64,000 nucleotides of DNA from Hyphomicrobiales bacterium (GCA_900471925.1 UCGV01000027.1:52630-116629), one strand, 5' to 3'; shown: positions 43,696-53,327, numbered from the stretch's first letter. Notes: generated by a model not told the origin, from the sequence alone. Translations and numbers: made by a program.

Positions 43696-45180
43696 ATGAC
43701 CGCTACTTCACTCGCAACGCGCCTGCTGACGGCCGCGCTGTTCGCCTCCGCAGCCCTTCCCACCGCAGCCTTTGCCGATGGTTCCGCCACGGTCGGCGGC
43801 ACCACATTCGTCAACAAGGGCCTCGTTGGCATCGGCCGCATTCCGGCGAACCAGCGCGACAAGTTCGGCGAGACCTTCGGTTCCGGTTCGGGCATGGCAA
43901 TCGACCCCGCCGCCTGGACGAAGGATGGCGCCGCCTACAAGGGCACGCTCTATCTGCTGCCGGACCGCGGCTATAACGCCGTCGGCACCACCGATTATCG
44001 CCCGCGCCTGAATACGATATCGATCGAATTCAAGCCGGTCGCTCCGGGCGCTACGCCCGAAGCCGGCAAGGAACAGTCCGGCGTCAAGGCGACGCTTGCC
44101 GATTCCATGATGCTGCTCGACGACAAGGGCAATGATACGACCGGTCTCGATCCGGAATCCGGCGTTCGCGCGCCCGCGGGCGATTTTCCGCCGCTGCCGG
44201 AAGCAACCAACGGCAAGGTCGCCCTCGACAATGAAGCGATCATCCGCATGGCCGATGGCAGCATGTTCATCAGCGACGAATACGGCCCTTATATTTACCA
44301 CTTCTTGGCCGACGGTCACATGACGGGCGCAACCCAGCCGCCGAAGGCGCTGCTGCCGATGCGCAAAAACATGTTGAGCTTCGCCTCCAACAATCCCGGT
44401 CCCGGCGCGTCAGCACCCGATCCGAAGGATCCCGACACCGGCCGCCAGAACAACCAGGGCCTTGAAGGCATGGCCATGACGCCGGACGGCAAGTTCATCA
44501 TCGCCGTGCTGCAATCGGCCGCCCGTCAGGACGGCGGTGATTCCGGCGCAACCCGCCAGAACACCCGTGCCATGGTTTACGATGCCGCCGATCCAGATCA
44601 TCTGAAGCTGGTGCATGAATTCGTCGTCCCCCTTCCGGTCTTCAAGGACGCCAAGGACAAGACGACGATTGCCGCCCAGAGCGAAATCGTCGCCCTTTCC
44701 GATACGAGCTTCCTGATGCTTGCCCGCGACAGCGGCAACGGCCAGGGCCTGAAGGGTGACACCTCGCTCTACCGCGTCATCAGCATCGTCGATACGGCGG
44801 GCGCCACCGATATCGCCGGCACGGATTTCGATGCCGACAAGCCGATCGCCCCCAAGGGCGTCGTCGATGCCTCGATCACCCCGGCCAAGCTGACGCCCTT
44901 CATCGATATTAACGACAAGGCCGATCTTGCCCGCTTCGGCCTGCACAATGGCGCGCCGAATGACAAGAACGACTTGTCGGAAAAATGGGAAGCCATGGGT
45001 CTCGCCAGCGTTCTCGATCCGAACCTGCCCGACGATTATTTCCTCTTCATCGCCAACGACAACGACTTCTTCACCCAGGATGGCTTCCAGGTAGGTGCCG
45101 CCTATAAGGCTGACGGCGGCGCGGATGTCGATACGATGTTCCAGGTCTATCAGGTCACCCTGCCTGGCCTGAAGAAGTAA
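43696..45180 (+). CDS. Exported esterase-like/phytase-like beta-propeller protein
   Basis: The 494-residue protein has a signal peptide (cut after AFA, about 27) and an 'esterase-like activity of phytase' domain: FGSGSGMAIDPAAW, YLLPDRGYN, RMADGSMFISDEYGPYIYHF, NNQGLEGMAMTPDGKFIIAVLQSA, and GLASVLDPNLPDDYFLFIANDNDF. It is periplasmic or secreted. The real substrate is unproven; some relatives act on organic phosphates. It stands alone, with a bidirectional terminator after it. Confidence 0.83.
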   Translation: MTATSLATRLLTAALFASAALPTAAFADGSATVGGTTFVNKGLVGIGRIPANQRDKFGETFGSGSGMAIDPAAWTKDGAAYKGTLYLLPDRGYNAVGTTDYRPRLNTISIEFKPVAPGATPEAGKEQSGVKATLADSMMLLDDKGNDTTGLDPESGVRAPAGDFPPLPEATNGKVALDNEAIIRMADGSMFISDEYGPYIYHFLADGHMTGATQPPKALLPMRKNMLSFASNNPGPGASAPDPKDPDTGRQNNQGLEGMAMTPDGKFIIAVLQSAARQDGGDSGATRQNTRAMVYDAADPDHLKLVHEFVVPLPVFKDAKDKTTIAAQSEIVALSDTSFLMLARDSGNGQGLKGDTSLYRVISIVDTAGATDIAGTDFDADKPIAPKGVVDASITPAKLTPFIDINDKADLARFGLHNGAPNDKNDLSEKWEAMGLASVLDPNLPDDYFLFIANDNDFFTQDGFQVGAAYKADGGADVDTMFQVYQVTLPGLKK

Positions 45181-45209
45181 GGCCGCTCCAACGATCAAAT
45201 CGCCATATG

Positions 45210-45235
45210 AAAACGGGCGCAGAAGCGCCCGTTTT
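45210..45235. terminator. Bidirectional terminator
   Basis: AAAACGGGCGC/GCGCCCGTTTT with an AGAA loop between converging genes. Confidence 0.9.
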
Positions 45236-45246
45236 CTCAAGTTCCG

Positions 45247-46077
45247 TTAGGCCATTTTGTCCCAGACCGGCGCCAGTCCTTCAGGGCTGACGATGCGGCC
45301 ATCGGCCTTCGCCAGCGCATGGATAGCCGCCATCTCGTCCGGAGACAGTTCGAAATCGAAGATCGCCGCATTTTCCCGCGCACGATGTTCCGAAACTGTC
45401 TTGGAAAGTGCAATCACGCCCTGCTGCACGATCCAGCGCAGCACGATCTGCGCGATCGATTTTCCATGTGTGGCAGCAATCGCCTTCAGCACCGCATCGT
45501 CGAACACCTTGCCGTCGGCCATGGCGTAGTAGGCCGTCACCGACATATCGAGCTGGTTGGCGGCGCGCAGCACCGGCGTCTGGCCGATATAGGGATGGTA
45601 CTCTACCTGGTTCGTGACGATCGGCAGGCTGCTCAGCGCCACGGACTGTTGCATCAGAACGGTGTTGAAGTTCGACACCCCGATATGGCGTACCTTGCCT
45701 GCCCTCGCGACCTCGTTCAGCGCGCCGATCTGCTCCGCAAGCGGCACGGCCTCGTTCGGCCAATGAAGCAGGAGAAGATCGACATAGTCGGTCTTCAACT
45801 TCCCCAGGCTTTCGTCGACCGAAGCGATGAAGGCCTCGTGCTTGTAGTTTGCGACCCAGACCTTGGTGGTCAGGAAGATATCGCTGCGCGCAATGCCGGA
45901 GCGGCGGATGCCCTCGCCGACCTCGGCTTCGTTGCCGTAGATCTGCGCCGTATCGATATGGCGATAACCGTTGGCAAGCACATGTGAGACCATGCGTTCG
46001 GCATCCGGTCCCGGCACGCGGAATGTGCCGAAACCGAGGGCGGGGATGGAGGCGTCGTTGGCGCTGACGAATGTCAT
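45247..46077 (-). CDS. Aldo/keto reductase (AKR5-like)
   Basis: The 276-residue TIM-barrel NADPH reductase has the four catalytic residues D42, Y47 (HIDTAQIYGNE), K72 (TTKVW) and H105 (LLLLHWPN). It resembles 2,5-diketo-gluconate reductase-like enzymes acting on small aldehydes. It lies 25 bases after the MFS gene on the same strand, so the two probably form an operon facing the LysR regulator. Confidence 0.9.
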   Translation of the reverse strand: MTFVSANDASIPALGFGTFRVPGPDAERMVSHVLANGYRHIDTAQIYGNEAEVGEGIRRSGIARSDIFLTTKVWVANYKHEAFIASVDESLGKLKTDYVDLLLLHWPNEAVPLAEQIGALNEVARAGKVRHIGVSNFNTVLMQQSVALSSLPIVTNQVEYHPYIGQTPVLRAANQLDMSVTAYYAMADGKVFDDAVLKAIAATHGKSIAQIVLRWIVQQGVIALSKTVSEHRARENAAIFDFELSPDEMAAIHALAKADGRIVSPEGLAPVWDKMA

Positions 46078-46102
46078 GCTGTTTCCTTTCGAGAGTGAAA
46101 AA

Positions 46103-47296
46103 TCAGGCGGCCGAGCCGGCAACGACTGCGGCCGGGACGGAACGGCGATCGAGCGCGCCACTCCGGATGGTGAGACCAAGAGCGACAGTGACGAGGATTG
46201 CGGCCACAAAGGGTGTCGCACCCAGTCCGAAGCGGGAGTCCACCACGAGACCGCCGATCCAGGCACCCAGGGCAATGCCAAGGTTGAAGGCGGCGATATT
46301 GAGCGCCGAGGCGACATCGACCGCATTCGGGCGGAGTTCACGTGCAAGCTGCACGACATAGAGCTGCAGGCCTGGCACATTGGCGAAGGATAGGAAACCG
46401 AGGACCGCCAGCGTCGGAATGGTCAACCAGGGCGAGACGGACGTGAAGCCGAAGACGACAAGCACAAGCGCCTGGGCGGCGAACAGGAATGTCAGCGCCC
46501 TGACGGGATCGCGATTGGAAATGCGGCCGCCGACGACATTGCCGATAGCAATCGCCACACCGTAGAGCATGAGGATCAGGCCCACGGCAGAAGAAGCAAA
46601 GCCGGTGATCTGCTCGAGGATCGGCGCCAGGAAGGTGAAGGCGACGAAGGTTCCGCCGTAACCGAGCGCCGTCATCGCATAGACGAGCAGCAGCCGGCCG
46701 GTGGCAAGCACGCGGATCTGTTCACCGATACTGGCTGGCGGAGCCTTCTTGAGATCAGATGGCAACAGCAAGGCGATACCCGCAAAGGCAATCGCGCCGA
46801 GACCGGCAACGGCAGCAAAGGTGGTGCGCCAGCCGAAGGTCTGGCCGATGAAGGTGCCGAGCGGGACGCCTGTAACGATCGCGACAGTCAGGCCCATGAA
46901 CATCATGGCGATGGCAGAGGCCCGGCGGTTTTCCGGCACCAGATCGGCAGCGATGGTCGATCCGACCGAGAAGAAGACGCCGTGCGCGAAGGCCGAAACG
47001 ACGCGGGCGATCAGCAACATTTCATAGCCGGTGCTGAGCGCTGCAATGATATGGCCGGTGATAAAGAGCGCCATGAGCCCGAGCATGAGCGGCTTTCGCT
47101 CGATCCGCCCGGTGAGCGCCGTCAGGATCGGTGCGCCGAAAGTGACGCCCAGCGCATAGACGCTGACGATGAGACCGGCGAGCGGCAACGTGATGTGAAG
47201 ATCGCTGGCAACCGTCGGCAACAGGCCGACGATGACGAATTCCGTGGTGCCGATAGCATAAGCTGCGATCGTCAACGCAAAGAGAGCAAGTGGCAT
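46103..47296 (-). CDS. MFS transporter (DHA1, arabinose-efflux/YdhP-like)
   Basis: A 397-residue permease with 12 predicted helices and the DHA1 start ALFALTIAAYAIGTTEFVIVGLLP; the loop after helix 2 reads TGRIERKPLM. Export of sugars, purines or drugs is possible. It is divergent from a LysR regulator, with an inverted repeat in the gap. Confidence 0.87.
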   Translation of the reverse strand: MPLALFALTIAAYAIGTTEFVIVGLLPTVASDLHITLPLAGLIVSVYALGVTFGAPILTALTGRIERKPLMLGLMALFITGHIIAALSTGYEMLLIARVVSAFAHGVFFSVGSTIAADLVPENRRASAIAMMFMGLTVAIVTGVPLGTFIGQTFGWRTTFAAVAGLGAIAFAGIALLLPSDLKKAPPASIGEQIRVLATGRLLLVYAMTALGYGGTFVAFTFLAPILEQITGFASSAVGLILMLYGVAIAIGNVVGGRISNRDPVRALTFLFAAQALVLVVFGFTSVSPWLTIPTLAVLGFLSFANVPGLQLYVVQLARELRPNAVDVASALNIAAFNLGIALGAWIGGLVVDSRFGLGATPFVAAILVTVALGLTIRSGALDRRSVPAAVVAGSAA

Positions 47297-47360
47297 GAGA
47301 GTGACCCGATGGTTTGGTTCTTGTTCGGGTCGGAATATGGACGTGGCGCATCCTTGCGAT

Positions 47361-47385
47361 AACTGCCTATAATATCTCAGCAGTT
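47361..47385. promoter_or_regulatory. LysR-type inverted repeat between the MFS and lysR genes
   Basis: AACTGC (47361-47366), 13 bases, GCAGTT (47380-47385), perfect 6-base arms in the 116-base divergent gap. Fits a LysR regulator site. Confidence 0.4.
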
Positions 47386-47412
47386 GTGAATTGAATTCAA
47401 AGCGAGAGGCAG

Positions 47413-48309
47413 ATGGACAATCGCATCGGCGAAATGGATGTTTTCGTGCAGGTGGCCGAACTACAGGGTTTTTCCGCCGCCGGTCGCAAGCTCAGACTTT
47501 CCCCCTCCGCCGTCAGCAAACTCATCACGCGATTGGAAGACCGCCTCGGCACGCGCCTCCTTGTGCGCACCACGCGGGCCCTGCAACTGACACCTGAGGG
47601 GGAAATTTATCTAGAACGGGCCCGCCGTATCCTGGCCGACATCGAGGAAACGGAACGCGCCGTTTCAGCCGGCGGCACGACAGTGGCGCGCGGGCGCCTG
47701 CGCGTCAGCACCTCGGTCGCCTTCGGCGTGCGATATGTCGTGCCGCTAGTGCCGGACTTCCTTAAGCTCTATCCCGAGGTCGATCTCGATCTGGCGCTCA
47801 GCGACGGTATCATCGACATCGTCGGCGAACGCGCCGATATCGCCATCCGGTCAGGCGCCCTGCGCGATTCGTCACTGAAAGCGCGCAAGCTGCTCGAAAG
47901 CCGCCGCGTCATCGTCGCTTCGCCCGACTATCTGAAAAGAATGGGCACACCGGAGAGCCCCGAGAATCTTGAGCATCACAACTGCCTGACCTTCAGCTTC
48001 CGCGCCACTGCGGAGGAATGGCCGTTCCGCGATCCCCAAACCAGCGATCGTTTCTCACGTCCCGTCTTCGGCAACCTTGAAACCAACAACGGACCGACAG
48101 CCCGCAGCCTCTGCCTTGCCGGACTTGGCCTTGCCCGCGTCGGCCAGTTCCATGTGCAGCCGGATATAGACGCGGGTACACTGGTGCCCGTTCTGGAAAC
48201 CTACAATCCCGAAGATATCGAACTCGTCCACGCCGTCTATCCTGGCCACGAACATCTCGCGGCCCGCATCCGCGCCTTCATCGATTTTCTGGTCAGAAAC
48301 ATCCGGTAG
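47413..48309 (+). CDS. LysR-family transcriptional regulator
   Basis: The 298-residue protein has the N-terminal winged helix (MDVFVQVAELQGFSAAGRKL then recognition helix SPSAVSKLITRLEDRLG) and a C-terminal periplasmic-binding-like effector domain (about 92-295). It faces the MFS-AKR pair and probably controls it. Confidence 0.9.
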   Translation: MDNRIGEMDVFVQVAELQGFSAAGRKLRLSPSAVSKLITRLEDRLGTRLLVRTTRALQLTPEGEIYLERARRILADIEETERAVSAGGTTVARGRLRVSTSVAFGVRYVVPLVPDFLKLYPEVDLDLALSDGIIDIVGERADIAIRSGALRDSSLKARKLLESRRVIVASPDYLKRMGTPESPENLEHHNCLTFSFRATAEEWPFRDPQTSDRFSRPVFGNLETNNGPTARSLCLAGLGLARVGQFHVQPDIDAGTLVPVLETYNPEDIELVHAVYPGHEHLAARIRAFIDFLVRNIR

Positions 48310-48362
48310 ACCAGATATTCACCTTCATCGCCCTGTCACGGACGAACGATAGCGAGCGCTCC

Positions 48363-48923
48363 ATGTCGATAGAAATTCTTCCGCCACGACACAGCTGGGG
48401 CGATGACTTCGCAGGCCTGAAGCAGGCACTCCTGCGCGCAGTACCTTCAGGCGCGGCGATCCACCATATCGGCTCCACCGCCGTTCCCGGTCTTGCCGCG
48501 AAGGACATCATCGATATCCAGGTGAGCGTCGACGCCCTCGATCGGATCGATATCAACGCTTTCGTGCGAGAGGGTTTCAATCACCGCCCATCGATCGCAA
48601 CCGATCACAGTCCGCCGGGCCTCCATCTGACGGAAGCCGATCTGCGGAAACTGTTTTTCAAAAGTGCGGGCCGGCCGGCAAACATCCATATTCGTGAAAA
48701 GGGCCGCTTCAATCAGCGCTATCCGCTTCTCTGCCGGGATTTTTTGCGAGCCCATCCGGTAGCGACGGCTGCCTATGCGCTGATCAAGCAACGCCTCGCC
48801 GGCTTCTTCCCTGACAATGCCGATGCCTACTATGACATCAAGGATCCGGTCTTCGATATCATCATGGACGGCGCATACGACTGGGCGAAGCTGACCGGCT
48901 GGAACGAACCGCCGGGCGACTGA
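48363..48923 (+). CDS. GrpB-family protein (nucleotidyltransferase fold)
   Basis: The 186-residue protein has the GrpB signature AIHHIGSTAVPGLAAKDIIDIQV (GS...D.D of a nucleotidyltransferase-like fold), NIHI and FRDFLRAHP-like segments. The biochemical role of GrpB is not settled. It lies just before the minus-strand 6S RNA end. Confidence 0.85.
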   Translation: MSIEILPPRHSWGDDFAGLKQALLRAVPSGAAIHHIGSTAVPGLAAKDIIDIQVSVDALDRIDINAFVREGFNHRPSIATDHSPPGLHLTEADLRKLFFKSAGRPANIHIREKGRFNQRYPLLCRDFLRAHPVATAAYALIKQRLAGFFPDNADAYYDIKDPVFDIIMDGAYDWAKLTGWNEPPGD

Positions 48924-48984
48924 CAGGAGCGTTTGTTGGGAGAAGAACCTGACCAGCCGGGAATGAACCAGCCGAAGAGAACTG

Positions 48985-49143
48985 AGTGCGATCCACACAA
49001 CCGGTGGAAACTTTCGATCCTGGGCGCCTACTGAAGTAGGTGGGCGCCGTATGTCCAGACCCACGAGCCCGGACAGGGACAGCTCCCTAAGGATCGGGTA
49101 TGGCCCCGAGGATTCATTGTTCCTGTCGAGAAGCACAGACCGC
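48985..49143 (-). ncRNA. ssrS: 6S RNA
   Basis: The 289-base gap downstream of zapA on the minus strand holds a structured, promoter-led sequence. The -10 is TATATT at 49150-49155. It contains a CCTCGGGGCC..GATCCTTAGGGAGC region, a GATCCT/AGGATC long-range pair, and the 3' stem GGCGCCCACCTACTTCAGTAGGCGCC (split form, loop TTCA) at 49023-49048 that is typical of rhizobial 6S RNA. Order zapA-6S is the conserved one. It holds RNA polymerase with sigma-70 in stationary phase. Exact ends are estimates. Confidence 0.72.
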
Positions 49144-49212
49144 AATAGCAATATAGGGGTATTTACAGCACTGCACCAGTGGGGCGGCGGCCCTGTCCAA
49201 ATTATAATTGAA

Positions 49213-49590
49213 TCAGTTGAGTTCTGCCGGCGTGCGACCGTTCAGCTTGTCGGTAATGCCCTGAATGCGGCTCGTGACTTCCGAAAGGGCAGCCGCAATA
49301 CCTTCTTCGGTACGGGCAGTGGCGGCCAGCACGGTATCCCGATTGCTGCGCAGTGTCTCAAGCTCGGATTCCAGCCCGGCGACACGCCGCGTCAGCTCGG
49401 AAATCTCGTCCATCACCATGATCCCGGCCATGACGGTGATCCTGAGATCGCCGATTTCACCGAACTGTCCCTTGAGATGGCCGACATAACGATCGAAACG
49501 GACTGCGAGGTCGGTCAGATGATCTTCCTGCCCTTCTTCGCAGGCCATGCGATAGGCCTTGCCGTCGATCGTAACCGTTACCTGCGCCAT
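49213..49590 (-). CDS. zapA: Z-ring-associated cell-division protein ZapA
   Basis: A small cytosolic protein that cross-links FtsZ filaments. The 125-residue product starts AQVTVTIDGKAYRMACEEGQE, the family beta-hairpin, and ends in a coiled coil (about 68-118). It follows the DUF4164 gene by 14 bases and precedes 6S RNA. Confidence 0.93.
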   Translation of the reverse strand: MAQVTVTIDGKAYRMACEEGQEDHLTDLAVRFDRYVGHLKGQFGEIGDLRITVMAGIMVMDEISELTRRVAGLESELETLRSNRDTVLAATARTEEGIAAALSEVTSRIQGITDKLNGRTPAELN

Positions 49591-49604
49591 GTTACAAAGT
49601 CCTC

Positions 49605-49880
49605 TTAGCGGTCAAGAACCGCGCGGATCGTTTCCATCGCCGTCACCAGCCGGCGCGAAACCTCGCGATTGACCTCTTCCAGCCGGTTCGCGCGGAACTC
49701 CGCCTGATCCAGCTCCTGGGCAAGCCGCGAACGGTCGGCATGCACCCGGCGCACCTCACCCTCGATCTCGCCCTGCTCCCGCTGGCGCTCGATACGCATG
49801 TCGACAGCATTCTCGAGACCCGAGATTGCCTGTTTCAGCTCCGTAAGCGCAGCTTCGATGGTTATGCCGTTAGGCGTCAT
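49605..49880 (-). CDS. DUF4164 coiled-coil protein
   Basis: A 91-residue, almost wholly helical protein (about 10-85 in heptads, rich in Glu/Arg/Gln), conserved next to zapA in Rhizobiales. It may be a ZapB-like partner in division, but that is only an inference from place and shape. The ATG at 49880 gives the family start TPNGITIEAAL. Confidence 0.8.
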   Translation of the reverse strand: MTPNGITIEAALTELKQAISGLENAVDMRIERQREQGEIEGEVRRVHADRSRLAQELDQAEFRANRLEEVNREVSRRLVTAMETIRAVLDR

Positions 49881-50212
49881 GTCTTTTCCGGTTCCCCGCA
49901 CAAGACCCGCGAATCGGCTCCCGTCGCCGATCCAGTATTTTCAAGAGGATATGCAGCTAGGTTGGAGCGCGTCAATAAAGCCTGTTTGCCCGTCCCCGCC
50001 CTATTCTGTGGATGAGCGATTTACACAAGCCTGTCACACAAATTTCGTCTTTTGTAAAACTCGACGGTCAAATGTCAAAAATCGTCGCACCCACCCTCCA
50101 AACCGCTTCCATTTTATTGACTTGCCCGTTCCAACTGCTATGTCTCGACCGCTCTCATTGATGGTCTTGGCAGGCTCGAGGCCATCCCCAACCCGGAACC
50201 AGCGGAAAAGCC
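49881..50212. promoter_or_regulatory. Divergent control region between the zapA unit and tkt
   Basis: 332 bases without a gene. On the plus strand a good promoter, TTGACT (50117-50122), 16 bases, TATGTC (50139-50144), starts tkt transcription near 50151. The left part is AT-richer and should hold the promoter of the DUF4164-zapA unit; I see no clear operator. Confidence 0.55.
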
Positions 50213-52186
50213 ATGACCTCACTCGAACAAAACGACCGGATGGCGAATGCGATCCGATTCCTCTCGATGGACGCCGTCGAAAAGGCAAATTCCGGCCACC
50301 CGGGCATGCCGATGGGTATGGCGGATGTGGCAACGGTCCTCTTCACCAAATATCTGCGCTTCGATCCGCAGAAGCCGCATTGGCCGAACCGTGACCGCTT
50401 CGTGCTCTCCGCCGGTCACGGCTCGATGCTGCTCTACTCGCTGCTCTATTTGACCGGCTATCCGGACATGTCCGTCGAAGACCTGAAGCAGTTCCGCCAG
50501 CTCGGCTCCAAGACCGCCGGCCACCCGGAATACGGCCATGCCACAGGCATCGAAACCACCACCGGCCCGCTCGGCCAGGGCATTGCCAATGCCGTCGGCA
50601 TGGCGATCGCCGAGCGCAAGCTGCGCGAGGAATTCGGTGCGGACCTGCAGGACCACTACACCTACGTCATCAATGGCGACGGCTGCCTGATGGAAGGCAT
50701 CAGCCATGAGGCGATCGCGCTTGCCGGCCACCTGAAGCTGAACAAGCTGGTTCTCTTCTGGGACAACAACTCGATCACCATCGACGGCGCCGTATCGCTG
50801 TCTGACTCGACCGACCAGATCGCCCGTTTCAAGGCCGTTCACTGGAACACGATCGAGATCGACGGTCACGACCAGGCTGCCATCGCCGACGCGATCGAAG
50901 CCGCCCACAAGTCCGACCGCCCGACCTTCATCGCCTGCAAGACGATCATCGGCTTCGGCGCTCCGCACAAGCAGGGCACCCACAAGGTACACGGCAATCC
51001 GCTGGGTGCAGAGGAAATCGCCGCCACCCGCAAGGCGCTGAACTGGGAATACGAACCCTTCGTCATCCCATCCGACGTGCTCGACGCATGGCGCGCCGCC
51101 GGCACCCGCTCTGACAATATCGTTAAGGCATGGGAAGAAACGCTGGCGAACTCCCCGGCAAAGGCCGAGTTCACCCGCCGTTTTGCCGGCGACCTGCCGG
51201 AAGGTTTCGACAAGGCCATCGACGACTACAAGAAGAAGCTCGCCGAGACCAAGCCGACCGTTGCGACCCGTAAGGCATCCGAAGATGCGCTCGAAATCAT
51301 CAACGGTTTTGTTCCGGAAACGCTTGGCGGCTCCGCCGACCTGACGCCGTCGAACAACACCAAGACCAGCCAGATGATCTCCATCACGCCGACGGATTTC
51401 TCCGGTCGCTACATGCACTGGGGCATCCGCGAGCACGGCATGGCCTCCGCCATGAACGGTATCTCGCTGCACGGCGGTCTGATCCCTTACGGCGGCGGCT
51501 TCATGATCTTCTCGGATTATTGCCGCCCGCCGATCCGCCTCGCCTCCCTGATGGGCATCCGTGTCATCCACGTCCTGACGCATGACTCGATCGGCGTCGG
51601 CGAAGACGGCCCGACCCATCAGCCGGTCGAGCAGATCGCCGGCCTGCGCGCCGTGCCGAACCTGCGTGTCTTCCGTCCGGCTGATGCGGTTGAAACCGCG
51701 GAATGCTGGCAGATCGCGATGAAGAGCAAGGATCATCCGTCTGCTCTGGCTCTGACCCGCCAGAACCTGACGACGGTTCGTACCGAGTACAACGAGAAGA
51801 ATCTCTGCGAACTCGGCGCCTACACGCTCGCAGGCAATGCCGACGCCAAGGTAACGATCTTCGCGTCCGGTTCGGAAGTGGAACTCGCCGTTGCCGCCCG
51901 TGCAACGCTCGAAGGCAAGGGTGTCAGCACCCGCGTCGTTTCTGTTCCCTGCACCGAACTCTTCTTCGACCAGCCGGACGCTTACCGCAAGGAAGTCCTC
52001 GGCAACTCGCCGGTCAAGATCGCCGTCGAAGCGGCCGTTCGCGAAGGCTGGGATGCCTTCATCGGTCCGGAAGGCTCGTTCGTCGGCATGAAGGGCTTCG
52101 GCGCGTCCGGCCCGGCCAAGAAGGTGTTCGAACACTTTGGCATCACGGCTGACGCCGTCGTTGCCGCCGCGGAAGCCAAGCTCTAA
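50213..52186 (+). CDS. tkt: Transketolase
   Basis: A thiamine-diphosphate enzyme exchanging two-carbon units in the pentose-phosphate pathway (and the Calvin cycle where present). The 657-residue protein has H29 (NSGHPG), the ThDP motif VINGDGCLMEGISHE (GDG about 156-158, then the N of WDNNS), and the C-terminal pyrimidine domain MHWGIREHGMASAMNG with the catalytic Glu. It starts a run of central-carbon genes (tkt-gap, pgk, fda). Confidence 0.97.
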   Translation: MTSLEQNDRMANAIRFLSMDAVEKANSGHPGMPMGMADVATVLFTKYLRFDPQKPHWPNRDRFVLSAGHGSMLLYSLLYLTGYPDMSVEDLKQFRQLGSKTAGHPEYGHATGIETTTGPLGQGIANAVGMAIAERKLREEFGADLQDHYTYVINGDGCLMEGISHEAIALAGHLKLNKLVLFWDNNSITIDGAVSLSDSTDQIARFKAVHWNTIEIDGHDQAAIADAIEAAHKSDRPTFIACKTIIGFGAPHKQGTHKVHGNPLGAEEIAATRKALNWEYEPFVIPSDVLDAWRAAGTRSDNIVKAWEETLANSPAKAEFTRRFAGDLPEGFDKAIDDYKKKLAETKPTVATRKASEDALEIINGFVPETLGGSADLTPSNNTKTSQMISITPTDFSGRYMHWGIREHGMASAMNGISLHGGLIPYGGGFMIFSDYCRPPIRLASLMGIRVIHVLTHDSIGVGEDGPTHQPVEQIAGLRAVPNLRVFRPADAVETAECWQIAMKSKDHPSALALTRQNLTTVRTEYNEKNLCELGAYTLAGNADAKVTIFASGSEVELAVAARATLEGKGVSTRVVSVPCTELFFDQPDAYRKEVLGNSPVKIAVEAAVREGWDAFIGPEGSFVGMKGFGASGPAKKVFEHFGITADAVVAAAEAKL

Positions 52187-52261
52187 CAGGCCACGCATCA
52201 ACGGAAGTGCTTTCGGGCACTTCCTTACCTACCAAGCCCCACCTCTAGGGAGTGAATGCAC

Positions 52262-53272
52262 ATGACAGTCAAGGTTGCCATCAACGGTTTCGGACGTATC
52301 GGCCGCAACGTTCTTCGCGCCATCGTCGAATCCGGCCGCACCGACATCGAAGTCGTCGCCATCAACGACCTCGGCCCGGTCGAGACCAACGCTCACCTGC
52401 TCCGTTACGACTCCATCCACGGCAAGTTCCCGGCCGAAGTGAAGGTCGAAGGCGACACGATCACCGTCGGCGGCGGCAAGCCGATCAAGGTTACCGCCAT
52501 CAAGGATCCGGCGACCCTTCCCCACGGGGAACTCGGCGTCGATATCGCCATGGAATGCACGGGCATCTTCACCGCCCGCGACAAGGCTGCCGCGCATCTG
52601 ACAGCCGGCGCCAAGCGCGTCATCGTCTCGGCTCCTGCCGATGGCGCTGACCTGACCGTCGTCTTCGGCGTGAACCATGACCAGCTCACCAAGGAGCATC
52701 TGGTCATCTCCAACGCTTCCTGCACCACCAACTGCCTGGTGCCGGTCGTGAAGGTTCTCGACGACGCTGTCGGCATCGACCACGGCTTCATGACGACGAT
52801 CCACTCCTACACCGGCGACCAGCCGACGCTCGACACGATGCACAAGGATCTGTATCGCGCCCGCGCGGCCGCTCTCTCGATGATCCCGACCTCGACGGGC
52901 GCTGCCAAGGCTGTCGGCCTTGTTCTGCCGCACCTCAAGGGCAAGCTCGACGGCACCTCGATCCGCGTTCCGACCCCGAACGTCTCGGTCGTCGACTTCA
53001 AGTTCGTTGCCAAGAAGGCCACCACGGTCGGCGAAATCAACGAAGCGATCAAGGCTGCTGCGAACGGCAAGCTGAAGGGCATCCTCGGCTACACCGACGA
53101 GCCGCTCGTATCGCGCGACTTCAACCACGACAGCCACTCCTCGATCTTCGCAACCGACCAGACGAAGGTCATGGAAGGCAATTTCGTACGCGTCCTGTCC
53201 TGGTACGACAACGAGTGGGGCTTCTCCAGCCGCATGTCCGACACGGCTGTTGCCTTCGCCAAGCTCATCTGA
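52262..53272 (+). CDS. gap: Glyceraldehyde-3-phosphate dehydrogenase, type I
   Basis: It makes 1,3-bisphosphoglycerate with NAD. The 336-residue protein has GFGRIGR (9-15), Asp 36 in the NAD site (INDL), and catalytic C154 (NASCTTN). Two ATGs lie six bases apart; AGGGAG at 52247-52252 suits the second (52262), which also gives the family start TVKVAINGF. It follows tkt after a 69-base gap that holds a hairpin (52203-52224) with no T tail. Confidence 0.97.
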   Translation: MTVKVAINGFGRIGRNVLRAIVESGRTDIEVVAINDLGPVETNAHLLRYDSIHGKFPAEVKVEGDTITVGGGKPIKVTAIKDPATLPHGELGVDIAMECTGIFTARDKAAAHLTAGAKRVIVSAPADGADLTVVFGVNHDQLTKEHLVISNASCTTNCLVPVVKVLDDAVGIDHGFMTTIHSYTGDQPTLDTMHKDLYRARAAALSMIPTSTGAAKAVGLVLPHLKGKLDGTSIRVPTPNVSVVDFKFVAKKATTVGEINEAIKAAANGKLKGILGYTDEPLVSRDFNHDSHSSIFATDQTKVMEGNFVRVLSWYDNEWGFSSRMSDTAVAFAKLI

Positions 53273-53293
53273 GCGCCACGGCAAACCGATTGA

Positions 53294-53327
53294 AAAACGG
53301 CCCGGGAAACCGGGCCGTTTTGTTTTT
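53294..53327 (+). terminator. Terminator after gap
   Basis: AAAACGGCCCGG/CCGGGCCGTTTT with a GAAA loop, followed by GTTTTT. Confidence 0.92.

Noticed and set aside
48924..49212. SRP (4.5S) RNA as identity of the structured RNA beside zapA
   Set aside because: The conserved SRP tetraloop region (GGTCAGG..GGAAGGAAGCAGCC pattern) is missing; 6S fits place and stems better.
50219..52201. 660-codon open frame on the minus strand opposite tkt
   Set aside because: Antisense shadow of transketolase; same reasons.
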